DNA of 37,291 bases from Bacteroidales bacterium UBA5429 (GTDB lineage Bacteria > Bacteroidota > Bacteroidia > Bacteroidales > WCHB1-69): contig DIRT01000018.1 of the NCBI GenBank assembly GCA_002427605.1, positions 67,081 through 104,371 on the forward strand, written 5' to 3'. Positions 8,069-17,258 of the stretch are shown here, piece by piece. The notes beneath the pieces were generated by a model. It was given only the letters and a program-made list of their open reading frames with translations. It ran no database searches and was not told where the DNA came from. Position 1 is the first letter of the stretch, and every line of letters begins with the position of its first letter. Made by a program: the position numbers and the translations under genes.

Positions 8069-8938
8069 ATGAAAACAATAGATGGAAAAATTTTAGCAGC
8101 AAAGATAACGGAAGCAGTTCGAACGGAAATGGCTGTTTTACAGCCAAAATTGGGAAGGGCACCCAAAATGGATATTATCGTTGTGGGAGAAGACCCTTAC
8201 AGCATCAAATATGTAAATAGTAAAAAGAAAAAATCCGAAGAAGTTGGGATTGAATGTGATGTTCACTTGCTTTCCGCTACTACCAAACAGGAGGAGTTAC
8301 TGCATTTGATTGATCAGCTGAATCAAAATAATCAGGTGGATGCTATTTTGGTACAACTGCCTCTTCCTGAAGGATTTGACGAGCAACAAGTGTTGGAAGC
8401 GATCGATTATCGCAAAGATGTGGATGGGCTTCACCCTATGAATGTGGGGTTGATGCAACGGGTAGAAGATCCTATTATTCCATGTACTTCCAGGGGAATT
8501 CTTTCGCTTTTGCAAGAGGCAAAAGTGGACATTGCAGGCAAGCATTGTGTTGTAGTGGGAAGAAGCAGTCTGGTAGGTTATCCGACAGCTCAGTTAATGT
8601 TGAAGATGAACGCGACTGTAACGGTTTGCCATTCACAAACAGAAAATTTGGCGCAGCATACTAAAGAAGCAGATATTTTGATTTTGGCTACCGGTAATCC
8701 TCTTTTGGTGACTCCCGATATGATGAAACCGGGCGTTGTGGTGATCGATGTGGCAATTAATTTTGACAATGGGAAAATGGTTGGAGATGCTTATCATCCT
8801 GCATATTTGGATAAATTGGGGAAAGTTGTTTCTGCCATTACTCCTGTACCGGGCGGGGTAGGTCCCATGACCGTTGTTTCACTACTCCAAAATTGCCTCG
8901 ATTTGTATAAGAAGCATCATAATTTGGAAATAAAATAA
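8069..8938 (+). CDS. folD: Bifunctional methylenetetrahydrofolate dehydrogenase / methenyltetrahydrofolate cyclohydrolase
   Basis: Cytoplasmic enzyme of one-carbon metabolism that interconverts 5,10-methylene-, 5,10-methenyl- and 10-formyl-tetrahydrofolate with NAD(P). The 289 residues match the family length. Tyr48 and Lys52 in YVNSK form the catalytic Y-x3-K pair. QLPLPEGFD, the nucleotide-binding GRSSLVGYPTAQLM and the C-terminal PVPGGVGPMTV are all present. The start ATG at 8069 follows a short A-rich leader, usual in this phylum. It ends the left + strand block; its last codons overlap repeat copy 2, and a hairpin terminator follows. Confidence 0.96.
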   Translation: MKTIDGKILAAKITEAVRTEMAVLQPKLGRAPKMDIIVVGEDPYSIKYVNSKKKKSEEVGIECDVHLLSATTKQEELLHLIDQLNQNNQVDAILVQLPLPEGFDEQQVLEAIDYRKDVDGLHPMNVGLMQRVEDPIIPCTSRGILSLLQEAKVDIAGKHCVVVGRSSLVGYPTAQLMLKMNATVTVCHSQTENLAQHTKEADILILATGNPLLVTPDMMKPGVVVIDVAINFDNGKMVGDAYHPAYLDKLGKVVSAITPVPGGVGPMTVVSLLQNCLDLYKKHHNLEIK

Positions 8939-8987
8939 ATTGGGGGGCAGCGAAAGCTTCCCTTTTTTGTTATTGGATAACCCCACT
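8927..8987 (-). repeat. Intergenic repeat copy 2
   Basis: Read on the - strand: AGTGGGG (8987-8981), an AAAAAAGGGAAGC segment aligned with the AAAAGTGCGAAAC of copy 3, CTGCCCCCC (8950-8942), then TTTTATTTC (8935-8927). It matches copies 1 and 3 at near-equal spacing. The outer block runs into the last codons and stop of folD. Confidence 0.6.
8942..8968 (+). terminator. Rho-independent terminator after folD
   Basis: GGG (8945-8947) and AGC (8949-8951) pair with GCT (8956-8958) and CCC (8960-8962) across one C/T mismatch, closing a GAAA tetraloop (8952-8955), followed by six T (8963-8968). It begins 3 bp after the folD stop and lies inside repeat copy 2. Confidence 0.7.
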
Positions 8988-9034
8988 CTTTGAGTGAAGC
9001 GCTTTTTATTCAAGAACTCAAAATTTAGGGCTAT

Positions 9035-9559
9035 TTACTTAATTATTAGCTCTTTAAATTTAATAGATTGCTCTTCTTTGGAATTATTCAACAATATTTT
9101 CAATGTTTCGTTTTTAAAATCCAAAGTTTCAAATATAATGTGATATTCTTCATTGAGTCCAAAATCATAAGTTTCAGAGATGAAAAATTCTAATGGATTT
9201 TCTTTGACAATAATAAAATAATCATATCCAACCAGAAATTCGCACACTAATATAATGTATATATTTGTGTTATAATATTTCAATTTAGTGAATTCACTTA
9301 AACAAGAAGTAGATTCACCGTAACTATCTATTTTATACTTAGTATTTTTTGTGATATAATAGAGTTCATCATTGACCAAATTAATATCTTTATCAACAGT
9401 ATCTGTTTTTATAAAAAAGGGCATTTCCCCTTTGAGTAACTTGTTGATATAAATACAGCTGCTATCACATGGAATCTCAATAGTTTCAACTTTCTCTTGG
9501 GCTGACAAACTATGTGATAAAGTCAGCAATAGAATAATATAAAATATCTTTTTCATCAT
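9035..9559 (-). CDS. Small secreted protein of unknown function
   Basis: A 174-residue protein I do not recognise. Residues 1-20 are a clear signal peptide (KKIFYIILLLTLSHSLSA followed by Gln). The mature part begins with IPCDSSC, a close cysteine pair, and is otherwise a mix of Lys/Glu-rich and beta-prone stretches with a third Cys later, in STSCLSEF. No known domain is visible. It faces folD tail to tail and sits next to another secreted-protein gene that looks broken. The region has very low GC and is less conserved in style than its neighbours, as expected of an accessory patch between two housekeeping blocks. Translation could begin at the first or second Met. Confidence 0.6.
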   Translation of the reverse strand: MMKKIFYIILLLTLSHSLSAQEKVETIEIPCDSSCIYINKLLKGEMPFFIKTDTVDKDINLVNDELYYITKNTKYKIDSYGESTSCLSEFTKLKYYNTNIYIILVCEFLVGYDYFIIVKENPLEFFISETYDFGLNEEYHIIFETLDFKNETLKILLNNSKEEQSIKFKELIIK

Positions 9560-9619
9560 TTTATTTACGGTTCAAAAATTAATTGAATTTCAAAATCTTT
9601 AATATCATCTATTATATTA

Positions 9620-10216
9620 TTAGCTCATCCAACAACCACATTTTTTATCAATACTCCATTCACCATTATTGATGAGAAATAGAATACCGGAGCGTTAAAA
9701 TCTAAACCCATTATACAGGTAAAACCCAATTATAATGAACTTATCTTTAATGCAATAGGGCTGAGTTAAACTGAGAGATCTGAATTGTTTCATATTTTCT
9801 GTGATAGGAATATTTTCCGGGTAGTTCCAGGTAAAGTTCAATTCATTCAAGTTTATTACTTGATTTAAAAGCTCAAATTTATTTTGATAGTTTAGTTTAT
9901 CTTTGATGATATATTTGTAACCGCAAAAATACAGATGCAGCAATGAGTCAATCTCAAATTCTTGAATATCAACAATATAATTGGGGTCAATATCAATAGG
10001 ATTTGGTTTGCCCAGAACAAAATCCCATTGAGCAGGAATTATATTAAAGTACAAACTATCAGGTTGAGAAGATTTTTCGATAAAATCCTTGATTGCCAAT
10101 TCATTTATCTTATCAATTTCATGATCTGTCAAGCCGGTTGAATATTTTTGAGAATAAACAAATGGCAAATATGAAATGATGGATATAAATAATAAAAACC
10201 TTAATTTAAATATAAT
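9620..10216 (-). pseudogene. Broken secreted-protein gene (lost start codon, in-frame stop)
   Basis: The longest open frame (10168-9695, from a TTG) gives 157 residues of no recognised family. The same frame continues upstream as FKLRFLLFISIISYLPFVYSQ, an excellent signal peptide ending in Gln. Between it and the upstream TAG (10240-10238) there are only ATA, ATT, AAT, AGA, GTA and similar codons: no ATG, GTG or TTG. At the other end the frame meets TAA at 9697-9695, but then reads on as RSGILFLINNGEWSIDKKCG, then CWMS, then TAA TAA. This looks like the true C-terminus. Two separate defects point to decay. Alternatives are an unusual ATT/ATA start plus a natural stop, or sequencing error. Confidence 0.55.
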
Positions 10217-10243
10217 TACAATATTTATTCTAATTTTCTATTT

Positions 10244-10735
10244 TTAATTTTCAGAAGGTTTTTCTTCCTCCTCTTTATTAAAAAAAGCTTGTAGTTTAGG
10301 AATAATAGGTTCGGTGTAGGGATAAAAAAACGATTCAGCTTTGGTTTTGGGTTTGATGAGTACCTCTTTGGTATCCAAACTGTTAACAATAAAGAGGAGC
10401 GCACTGACAATAGTTAACACCTTTGCTGCACCAAAAAGAGCTCCCAGGATTTGATTGATAATTGGAGGAATCACCACTTTAACTATTTTTTCTACGAATG
10501 CTCCGGCAAGATAAGTAAGAATCAAAACTCCAAAAAAAGTAATTACAAAGTAGAGTGAGGAGGGAATGGAATCAATTTGTATTTTTTCAGCTACCCAATC
10601 AGAAAATCGAAAAGCAACAAATAAACCACCCACCAATGCAAGAATGGAAGCCAACTCACGGACTAATCCATTGGTAAACCCTTTATATCCAAACCATAAA
10701 AGAGGTATTACTATTAAAAAATCCAGGTAATTCAT
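10244..10735 (-). CDS. CvpA family inner-membrane protein
   Basis: A 163-residue protein with four membrane segments (about 3-20, 28-46, 62-83 and 98-121) and a charged C-terminal tail. The beginning NYLDFLIVIPLLWFGYKGFTNGLVREL is the typical CvpA start (D-x5-P-x6-G-x3-G). CvpA proteins were linked to colicin V production in Escherichia coli and more recently to envelope stress and bile tolerance; the mechanism is unknown. It starts 3 bp after mlaF and is the last gene of the DUF2723-purD-mlaE-mlaF-cvpA run. I see no strong terminator after it. Confidence 0.88.
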   Translation of the reverse strand: MNYLDFLIVIPLLWFGYKGFTNGLVRELASILALVGGLFVAFRFSDWVAEKIQIDSIPSSLYFVITFFGVLILTYLAGAFVEKIVKVVIPPIINQILGALFGAAKVLTIVSALLFIVNSLDTKEVLIKPKTKAESFFYPYTEPIIPKLQAFFNKEEEEKPSEN

Positions 10736-10738
10736 AGG

Positions 10739-11497
10739 CTACTGCTTAATAAATTCTCTAATTTTTTGGGTTAATGGTTGAGCGTAAATAAAGCTATTTA
10801 ACTTTTGATTATCACTAGTCAGGACATTTTCCTTATTTCCTTGCCATTCTAAACAACCATCCTGAAGATAGGCAATATTTTCTCCAATAGTGATGACTGT
10901 ATTCAGATCGTGTGTATTAATAATGGTTGTGGTATTGAATTCATGAGTAATACCGAAGAGTAGTTCATCAATCATGATGGATGTTTTGGGATCAAGCCCG
11001 GAATTGGGTTCATCGCAAAACAGATATTTAGGTTTGGGCGCTATCGCTCGGGCAATGGCAGCTCTTTTTTTCATTCCTCCACTGAGTTCGCTGGGATACA
11101 AGTGATTGGTGTTTTCTAAACCTACTCTCTGCAAACAGTAATTGGTTCTTTCCAGTTTCTCCTCCATAGACTGTTCGGTGAGCATATCGAGGGGGAACAT
11201 TACATTTTCCTGGATTGTTAAGGAGTCAAAGAGTGCTGCACCCTGGAAAACAACGCCCATCTCCATTTTCATCTTTTTTTGCTCTTTTTCTGAAAAAATA
11301 GAGAAGTCTCTGTTGTCAAACAAAATTTGACCACTTGTGGGTTTCATCAAACCAATGATACATTTTAGTAATACCGTCTTTCCTGAGCCCGATTTCCCAA
11401 TGATCAGATTGATTTTACCCTTCTCAAATTGAGAATTAATATCTTTTAATGCTTCAAAATCATCAAACTTTTTATATATGTTTTTAACCGTAATCAT
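10739..11497 (-). CDS. Phospholipid-transport ABC ATPase, MlaF-like
   Basis: Cytoplasmic ATPase expected to power the MlaE permease in lipid movement between inner and outer membrane. The 252 residues show Walker A GKSGSGKT (34-41), a Q-loop at VVFQGAALFDSLTIQENV, the ABC signature LSGGMKKRAAIARA (138-151), Walker B LFCDEP (Asp162, Glu163), GLDP, and the H-loop in TIINTHD. The LSGGM-KR signature and FQ-GALFDSLT Q-loop are characteristic of the MlaF/Ttg2A branch. It starts 4 bp after mlaE. An MlaD-type substrate-binding gene, usually adjacent, is not in this run. Confidence 0.9.
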   Translation of the reverse strand: MITVKNIYKKFDDFEALKDINSQFEKGKINLIIGKSGSGKTVLLKCIIGLMKPTSGQILFDNRDFSIFSEKEQKKMKMEMGVVFQGAALFDSLTIQENVMFPLDMLTEQSMEEKLERTNYCLQRVGLENTNHLYPSELSGGMKKRAAIARAIAPKPKYLFCDEPNSGLDPKTSIMIDELLFGITHEFNTTTIINTHDLNTVITIGENIAYLQDGCLEWQGNKENVLTSDNQKLNSFIYAQPLTQKIREFIKQ

Positions 11498-11501
11498 AAC
11501 T

Positions 11502-12251
11502 TTAAAGCATAATTTGAGTGATAATTAAGTTGAGCATTAATACTAAGAAACTCGATGTAACGACAGCCTGAGTACTCGCTTTTCCTAACCCGAGAGCTCC
11601 CCCCTCAATTTTATATCCATAAAAAGAAGCGATAGAACTGATAACAAATGCGAAGACAACAGTTTTAATCAAAGCATAGTATAAGTCGTACATTCTAAAA
11701 AAAGAGGTGATCCCGTCGATATAATCGTAAGGAGCAACCACGGTGCCCATTAAAGCTACCAAATAGCCTCCCAAAAGAGCCAGGAACATACTGATTACGA
11801 TCAAGATAGGATTGACAATCAACAAGGCAACAATTTTGGGGAGAACCAAAAATGAGGCGGAGTTAATTCCCATGGCATCCAGTGCGTCAATCTGTTCACT
11901 TACCCTCATTCCTCCAATTTCAGCCGTAATTCGGGAGCCCATATTCCCAATAAGGAGTAAACTAAGAATTGTAGGACAGAACTCCATAACGATTGATGTT
12001 CTGGCGGTAAATCCTACAGTCCATTTTGGAACCCAGCTACTTTCAATTTGTAGTCCGGTTTGGATAGTCACCACAGCACCCATGATAACAGACACAATCA
12101 GTACAATGGGCAGTGATCCAACTCCCATGGAGTACATTTCATCTATTGTTTTTTTAAAAAATTGCTTCCACCTTTCCGGGACTGAGAAAACTTTTCCCAG
12201 AAACATAAAATACTCACCAATAACTGTTAACGCATTCAGGAGAAGCTTCAT
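11502..12251 (-). CDS. MlaE-family lipid ABC transporter permease
   Basis: A 249-residue inner-membrane protein of the MlaE/Ttg2B family with five to six hydrophobic segments. The family hallmarks are present: VTIQTGLQ, the GSRITAEIGGMRVSEQIDALDAMGINS coupling region (residues about 105-131), and LVLPKIVAL. Its coding region overlaps the end of purD by 4 nt (ATGA), so translation is likely coupled. Paired with the MlaF-like ATPase, it should form the core of a lipid transporter; the direction of transport cannot be read from sequence. Confidence 0.92.
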   Translation of the reverse strand: MKLLLNALTVIGEYFMFLGKVFSVPERWKQFFKKTIDEMYSMGVGSLPIVLIVSVIMGAVVTIQTGLQIESSWVPKWTVGFTARTSIVMEFCPTILSLLLIGNMGSRITAEIGGMRVSEQIDALDAMGINSASFLVLPKIVALLIVNPILIVISMFLALLGGYLVALMGTVVAPYDYIDGITSFFRMYDLYYALIKTVVFAFVISSIASFYGYKIEGGALGLGKASTQAVVTSSFLVLMLNLIITQIML

Positions 12252-13495
12252 GTTTTCATAGCTTGATATCCGATATCGGTTCTATAAAAAAGGTTGGGAG
12301 CATTGATTTGTGCAACACCTCGATAAGCATCCTGTTGTGCAGCCTCAATGGTTTCTCCTTTACCCACAATCAGTAGTACTCGACCCCCACTATTGCACCA
12401 TTTGCCATCTTTAAACTCGGTTCCCATGTGAAACAGAGGATTAGTTACTTTTTCCAGTCCTTGAATCTCCTCTCCTTTGGTAAAAGAGCCGGGGTATCCT
12501 TTCGATGCCAGAACCACTCCGAGGTAAAAACGGGAATCCCATTCAATTTCCGGAGTTTTACCGTTTAAAAGTTCAAGGATAATTTCCACTAAGTCACTTT
12601 TCATTTTAGGTAGGATCACTTCCGTTTCCGGATCTCCAAAACGGGCGTTGAACTCAATCACTTGCGGTCCTGATGAGGTTAAGATTAACCCTCCGTATAG
12701 CACTCCCGTAAAGGGAATTCCTTCTTGAACCATGGCTTGAGCCATCGGTTTCATAATCTTTTCTACAGCATCTTGTACAACTGATTCGGAGATCAGAGGT
12801 ACGGGAGTGTAAGCACCCATTCCTCCGGTATTAGGTCCCTGATCCCCATCATAAGCGCGTTTATGATCTTGTGCAACAACGAGGGGAACAACTTTTTCTC
12901 CATGAACTAATGCCATCAAAGAAAATTCAGGTCCTTCCAAGAACTGTTCAATAATTACTTCTCCATCACCAAATTTCCGGTCTAACAACATCTCTTTGAG
13001 GGCTTGTTCAGCTACCTCGATGGTAGAAGCGACAACGACACCTTTTCCGGCGGCAATACCATCATATTTAATGACGATAGGAGCCCCAACGCGGTCCAAA
13101 TATGCTTTTGCCTTATCATAGTCTGAAAAAGTAGCATATTGTGCTGTCGGGATTCCATATTTTTGCATTAATCTTTTAGCAAAATCTTTAGAACCTTCAA
13201 CCATGGCTGCTCCTTTTGTAGGAGAGAACAGAGTCAGTCCATGTTGTTGAAACTGATCAACCAGACCATTCATCAAAACTGCTTCCGGTCCAACAATAGT
13301 CAAGTCTACTTTATTTTTTAAAGCAAACTCTAACAATTGATCTGTATGACTCTCACCAATTGGAATACAATTGAACTGAGCTTTCATACCATCATTGCCG
13401 GGAGCAATAAAAATTTCAGACACTAAGGGAGATTGTTTGATTTTCCACGCTATGGCATGTTCTCTGCCTCCCTTTCCGATGATCAGTATTTTCAT
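12248..13495 (-). CDS. purD: Phosphoribosylamine--glycine ligase (GAR synthetase)
   Basis: ATP-grasp enzyme of purine synthesis that joins glycine to 5-phosphoribosylamine. The 415 residues are of normal length. They begin MKILIIGKGGREHAIAWKI, the PurD N-terminal nucleotide-fold motif. GPEAVLMNGLVD, KYDGIAAGKGVVVA, the DGDQGPNTGGMGAYTPVPL substrate loop and IEFNARFGDPETEVILP metal-binding segment follow in order. It lies 2 bp after the DUF2723 gene and overlaps mlaE by 4 nt, so it sits inside an envelope-gene operon rather than a purine cluster. Confidence 0.97.
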   Translation of the reverse strand: MKILIIGKGGREHAIAWKIKQSPLVSEIFIAPGNDGMKAQFNCIPIGESHTDQLLEFALKNKVDLTIVGPEAVLMNGLVDQFQQHGLTLFSPTKGAAMVEGSKDFAKRLMQKYGIPTAQYATFSDYDKAKAYLDRVGAPIVIKYDGIAAGKGVVVASTIEVAEQALKEMLLDRKFGDGEVIIEQFLEGPEFSLMALVHGEKVVPLVVAQDHKRAYDGDQGPNTGGMGAYTPVPLISESVVQDAVEKIMKPMAQAMVQEGIPFTGVLYGGLILTSSGPQVIEFNARFGDPETEVILPKMKSDLVEIILELLNGKTPEIEWDSRFYLGVVLASKGYPGSFTKGEEIQGLEKVTNPLFHMGTEFKDGKWCNSGGRVLLIVGKGETIEAAQQDAYRGVAQINAPNLFYRTDIGYQAMKT

Positions 13496-13497
13496 AG

Positions 13498-16400
13498 TTA
13501 TTCGTTTGAGTTAGCTAATTCTTCAAATTCTTCTTCTTCTACTTTTACTTTTGCATCCGGATAGAGATGAGCTTTATAAGAAGCTCCCAGTCCGGGTTGT
13601 AGTTGATCCAAAGCATCAAAATGCTTATGAATTTCCGCAGAAATAAAAGTTGAGAATTCAGTAGAATCGCTATATTTAATAGCATCTTCAATATGAATGA
13701 GTGTTAGAAGGTTTTCTGATAATTCCCTTTGTAGTCCTCCTATTTGATCAGGATTTGCAGTTCTCATTCTTTTAACGACAGAATCTATTTTATTACTGGT
13801 ATTTTTTACTATAGTTGGTCCAAAAGAGGAGAGATCCAACTGCTTCAATTGTGGTTTTAGTTCATCAATTTGTTCTGGAGTGAGAATCTCTAACATTTGA
13901 GATAAGAAGAGAACAGTATATCTAAAGTTTTCACTTTGAATCTGTAGTGTTCTCTCATCACAACGGGCATACCAGTCGAAATTCATTTTAAAGAAATCGA
14001 TAAAACGAGAAGCTATTTTCGTTGCTTTTTCTTTTCCTGTTGGGGTTTTAAGGTTCATATAGCCTTGAATTACTTCGTTAGTGAGTAAGGAATAGTATAT
14101 CTGACTCATAACGAGGTAAGGTGTTTTATCGGGAGGAAAAAGTAGTTCAATATGATCCAACACCTTTTCAGCTTTATCCATCTTGCCCTCTTTAATCAGT
14201 TGATTTACCAAATTTAAGTGTAGAACCTTAATGGTTCCAAAAAGGCGGAAATTATCTTCGTTATTATACACTCGAGGGTCATTGATTCCACCCCATTGGT
14301 ATTCATAGGGTTGATGATTAGCTGGGGCAGGATAATTAATGGTATCTATTCTTGAATGATCATTAAAGCGATTCATTAAGTTATTGTACAGAATATCTGA
14401 ATCGATTCTACCAATTTCTCTATTGGCTTTATTTGCCACTGTTTTAATGGGTACCAGACGATAAGCTAATCCTTCCAATTGGAAATAATCTTCTAAACCA
14501 AACCATCCTTCTGAACCGGTAGTTGAAGCAAAATAGATAGGTCTTTCCCAATTATTATGAGCTAAAATATCCATCATAACCAAATAGGCTTTAATCACAG
14601 AACTTGTGTTTCCGTTATTTGGGATATTCCATGCAATTCGATCAACAATCAAAGCACTATCTTTCAGTGCAACTGTTCCATTTGCCAACACTTTTTCTTT
14701 ATCAACAGGGAGAGAAAAGCTTCCCGGGATTGGGTTCCCATCTGATTGGTATCCCTCAGGTAAAAAGAGAAGTAATTTCTTGTTATTAAATTGTGATTGT
14801 GACAGATAATCTACTACTGATTTCAGGTCTACAAATTGACCTTCTCCTTTTTGGAACACAATCTGTTCACGTGACCCCTCTTTATAAAGATCCCAGGTCA
14901 GGGAGATGGGAAGTGGTTCACTATTATATGCTTTGCGTTTCATTTGGTCAATATACCAGCTGGTATTTAATAAGCTTAAATTACAAACGCGGACATCAGT
15001 ACGATATCCTTCTACTTCTTGAGCGTACCATAGAGGAAATGTATCATTATCACCCAAAGTGAATATAATCGCATTGGGTGCACAAGAATCGAGGTAGTTT
15101 TTAGCTACAGCCAAGGTGCTATATCTGTGTGAACGGTCGTGATCATCCCAATTTTGTTGTGCCATGATTCCGGGAACAAAACCAATCAAAAGCAAAATTG
15201 TGACAACAGAGGCAGTCCACTGGATCTTTTTATTTTTGATTTTTTCAATCAAAGAAATAAAAGCAAAAACACCCATTCCGACCCAAATTGTAAAAGCATA
15301 AAACGAAGCTGCATAAGCATAATCTCGTTCACGGGGTTGGAAAGCATAATTGTTCAGGTAGAAAGCAATGGCCAAACCGGTCATAATAAAGAGTAGTGCA
15401 ACGACAAAAGAGTTTTTAGGATCTTTTCGAGAATACCAAATTAACCCGATGACTCCTAATAAGAAGGGTAATAAATAATATCTATTGGTTCCGGGTCTTT
15501 CCATAGTAACCGGAAGTTCGTCATATTTCCCGACTAACTTTTTATCAATAAAGGGGATACCTGTAATCCAATTACCATTGTCAAGATCTCCTCTACCTTG
15601 AATATCATTTTGTCTGCCTGAAAAGTTCCACATAAAGTAGCGGAAATACATATAATCAAATTGGTATGTCCACATAAATTTTTTATGTTGACTAAAAGTG
15701 GGAGTGTATTTCCCTCTTTCTAAATGTCTTATATTTTCTCTGCCTGAAGCAGATTCTGGATTATATTGATTTTTAAGCCAATTAATGTATTCATCGGTTT
15801 TTTCTCTAGACCACATTCTTGGGAAAAACCCTAAATCGTCAGGATGATAAACATATTTTGACTGTTTGCGATCATTAGCGATGATATATTTTTTTGATGC
15901 ATCGTCTCGAACATAAACCGGAGTTCCATCTTCCATTCCAATTATTCTGGAGTTATAGGATTCTCCATAAAAAAGAGGATTGGATCCGTATTGTTCTCTA
16001 TTTAAATAGGAGAGTAATGCTACTGCGTCTTCTGGATTATTTTCGTCAATAGTGGGATTGGCATTAGAGCGAATCACTAATGTTAAGAAAGTGGAATAAC
16101 CAACTAAAAGAAACGCAAAGGAGAGGAGGGAGGCAGCGAGTATCCTTTTTTTCTTTTTATGGCTATAAAGCAGTCCCCAAACTATAGCACCGATAATAAT
16201 TAAGAAATAAATTAAAGTTCCTACATTAAAGGGCATTCCAATGGTGTTAACACAGAAAATTTCAAATTTTCCTGCATAATTTACAATTCCGGGGATAATT
16301 CCATAAAGAATTAAACCCAATAAAATGAAAGAACCTCCCAAAGTAAGGAGTACACCCCACTCAGCTAAAGAGCTAAATGATTTATTTTTAAAGGAATAGT

Positions 16401-17166
16401 AAAATGATGGAATAGTCGCTAAAAGTATAACCAAAATAGCTTTAGGAACATCGAGGAAAGGAAGGATAATTAACGAAATTATTGCAATAGCTAATACAAC
16501 ACCACGTACAGAAGCTTTCTTAGATAATTTAAAGTACATAATCATTGCAATAGCTGGTAAAGTCAACAAGTTGAGGAGGTGAACCCCTATTGAAAGACCT
16601 ACTAAATAGGCAATTAGCACTAACCAGCGGTGTGGATTAATGTTTTTATATCGATTATCATATTCCTCTTCCCATTTAAGAATACACCAAAATACGAGTG
16701 CTGTAAAAAAGGAAGAGAGAGCATATACTTCACCCTCAACCGCTGAAAACCAGAAAGTATCTGAAAAAGTATAAGTTAATGCACCAACAATTCCTGCACC
16801 AAATAGAGCTATTTGTCTGGTAGTAGTAATTTCTCCGCTCGATTTAAGGAGTTTTTTCCCTAAAAGAGTAATAGTCCAGAACAGGAACATGATAGTCATT
16901 CCACTAGCTATAGCAGACATAGTATTGATTGCAAAAGCAACTTTAGTTACATCTCCACCGGCAAATAGGCTAAATACGGAACCTAAAATTTGAAAAGTGG
17001 GTGCCCCTGGGGGGTGTCCAACTAATAATTTATATGAAGTTGCAATATATTCTCCACAATCCCACCATGATACTGTAGGCTCAGCAGTCACAATATATAT
17101 GATGGAAGCAAAAATTCCAATAATCCAACCTAGGGAATTGTTAATTAATTTGTAGTGTTTAGTCAT
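13498..17166 (-). CDS. DUF2723 (TMEM260-related) GT-C-type multi-pass membrane protein
   Basis: A 1222-residue inner-membrane protein. Residues about 1-620 hold roughly a dozen membrane segments; the rest is largely soluble and helical, with TPR-like pairs around 1000-1060. The start contains the DUF2723 signature, with AEPTVSWWDCGEYIATSYKL and VGHPPGAPTFQILG at residues about 28-65. The acidic pair Asp37/Glu40 occupies the place of the catalytic acidic motif in GT-C glycosyltransferases. The human relative TMEM260 is an O-mannosyltransferase, so protein glycosylation in the periplasm is a reasonable guess; this is inference from family. It is the first gene of a five-gene run and has its own promoter. 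Confidence 0.85.
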   Translation of the reverse strand: MTKHYKLINNSLGWIIGIFASIIYIVTAEPTVSWWDCGEYIATSYKLLVGHPPGAPTFQILGSVFSLFAGGDVTKVAFAINTMSAIASGMTIMFLFWTITLLGKKLLKSSGEITTTRQIALFGAGIVGALTYTFSDTFWFSAVEGEVYALSSFFTALVFWCILKWEEEYDNRYKNINPHRWLVLIAYLVGLSIGVHLLNLLTLPAIAMIMYFKLSKKASVRGVVLAIAIISLIILPFLDVPKAILVILLATIPSFYYSFKNKSFSSLAEWGVLLTLGGSFILLGLILYGIIPGIVNYAGKFEIFCVNTIGMPFNVGTLIYFLIIIGAIVWGLLYSHKKKKRILAASLLSFAFLLVGYSTFLTLVIRSNANPTIDENNPEDAVALLSYLNREQYGSNPLFYGESYNSRIIGMEDGTPVYVRDDASKKYIIANDRKQSKYVYHPDDLGFFPRMWSREKTDEYINWLKNQYNPESASGRENIRHLERGKYTPTFSQHKKFMWTYQFDYMYFRYFMWNFSGRQNDIQGRGDLDNGNWITGIPFIDKKLVGKYDELPVTMERPGTNRYYLLPFLLGVIGLIWYSRKDPKNSFVVALLFIMTGLAIAFYLNNYAFQPRERDYAYAASFYAFTIWVGMGVFAFISLIEKIKNKKIQWTASVVTILLLIGFVPGIMAQQNWDDHDRSHRYSTLAVAKNYLDSCAPNAIIFTLGDNDTFPLWYAQEVEGYRTDVRVCNLSLLNTSWYIDQMKRKAYNSEPLPISLTWDLYKEGSREQIVFQKGEGQFVDLKSVVDYLSQSQFNNKKLLLFLPEGYQSDGNPIPGSFSLPVDKEKVLANGTVALKDSALIVDRIAWNIPNNGNTSSVIKAYLVMMDILAHNNWERPIYFASTTGSEGWFGLEDYFQLEGLAYRLVPIKTVANKANREIGRIDSDILYNNLMNRFNDHSRIDTINYPAPANHQPYEYQWGGINDPRVYNNEDNFRLFGTIKVLHLNLVNQLIKEGKMDKAEKVLDHIELLFPPDKTPYLVMSQIYYSLLTNEVIQGYMNLKTPTGKEKATKIASRFIDFFKMNFDWYARCDERTLQIQSENFRYTVLFLSQMLEILTPEQIDELKPQLKQLDLSSFGPTIVKNTSNKIDSVVKRMRTANPDQIGGLQRELSENLLTLIHIEDAIKYSDSTEFSTFISAEIHKHFDALDQLQPGLGASYKAHLYPDAKVKVEEEEFEELANSNE

Positions 17167-17243
17167 TATCCGGTTTTTTGAATGTTTACTAATAATTCAA
17201 GTTTATTTGCTTTTTCTTTTTGATTCTTGTATAGATCAACTTG

Positions 17244-17251
17244 CAAAAATA
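17244..17251 (-). promoter_or_regulatory. Promoter for the DUF2723-purD-mlaEF-cvpA run
   Basis: On the - strand, TATTTTTG (17251-17244) fits TAnnTTTG, with TTGTA (17275-17271) 21 nt upstream as a -33 box. The -33 box lies within the last codons of dnaG, so the promoter partly overlaps the upstream gene. Transcription would start near 17237. Confidence 0.5.
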
Positions 17252-17258
17252 CAAAAAG

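Noticed and set aside
8984..8996. Second terminator hairpin (CACTC / GAGTG) between folD and the 9035 gene
   Set aside because: No T-run directly follows on either strand; partly inside repeat copy 2.
11812..12261. 149-residue + strand open frame opposite mlaE
   Set aside because: Lies entirely opposite mlaE and the purD end; the - strand product has clear family motifs.
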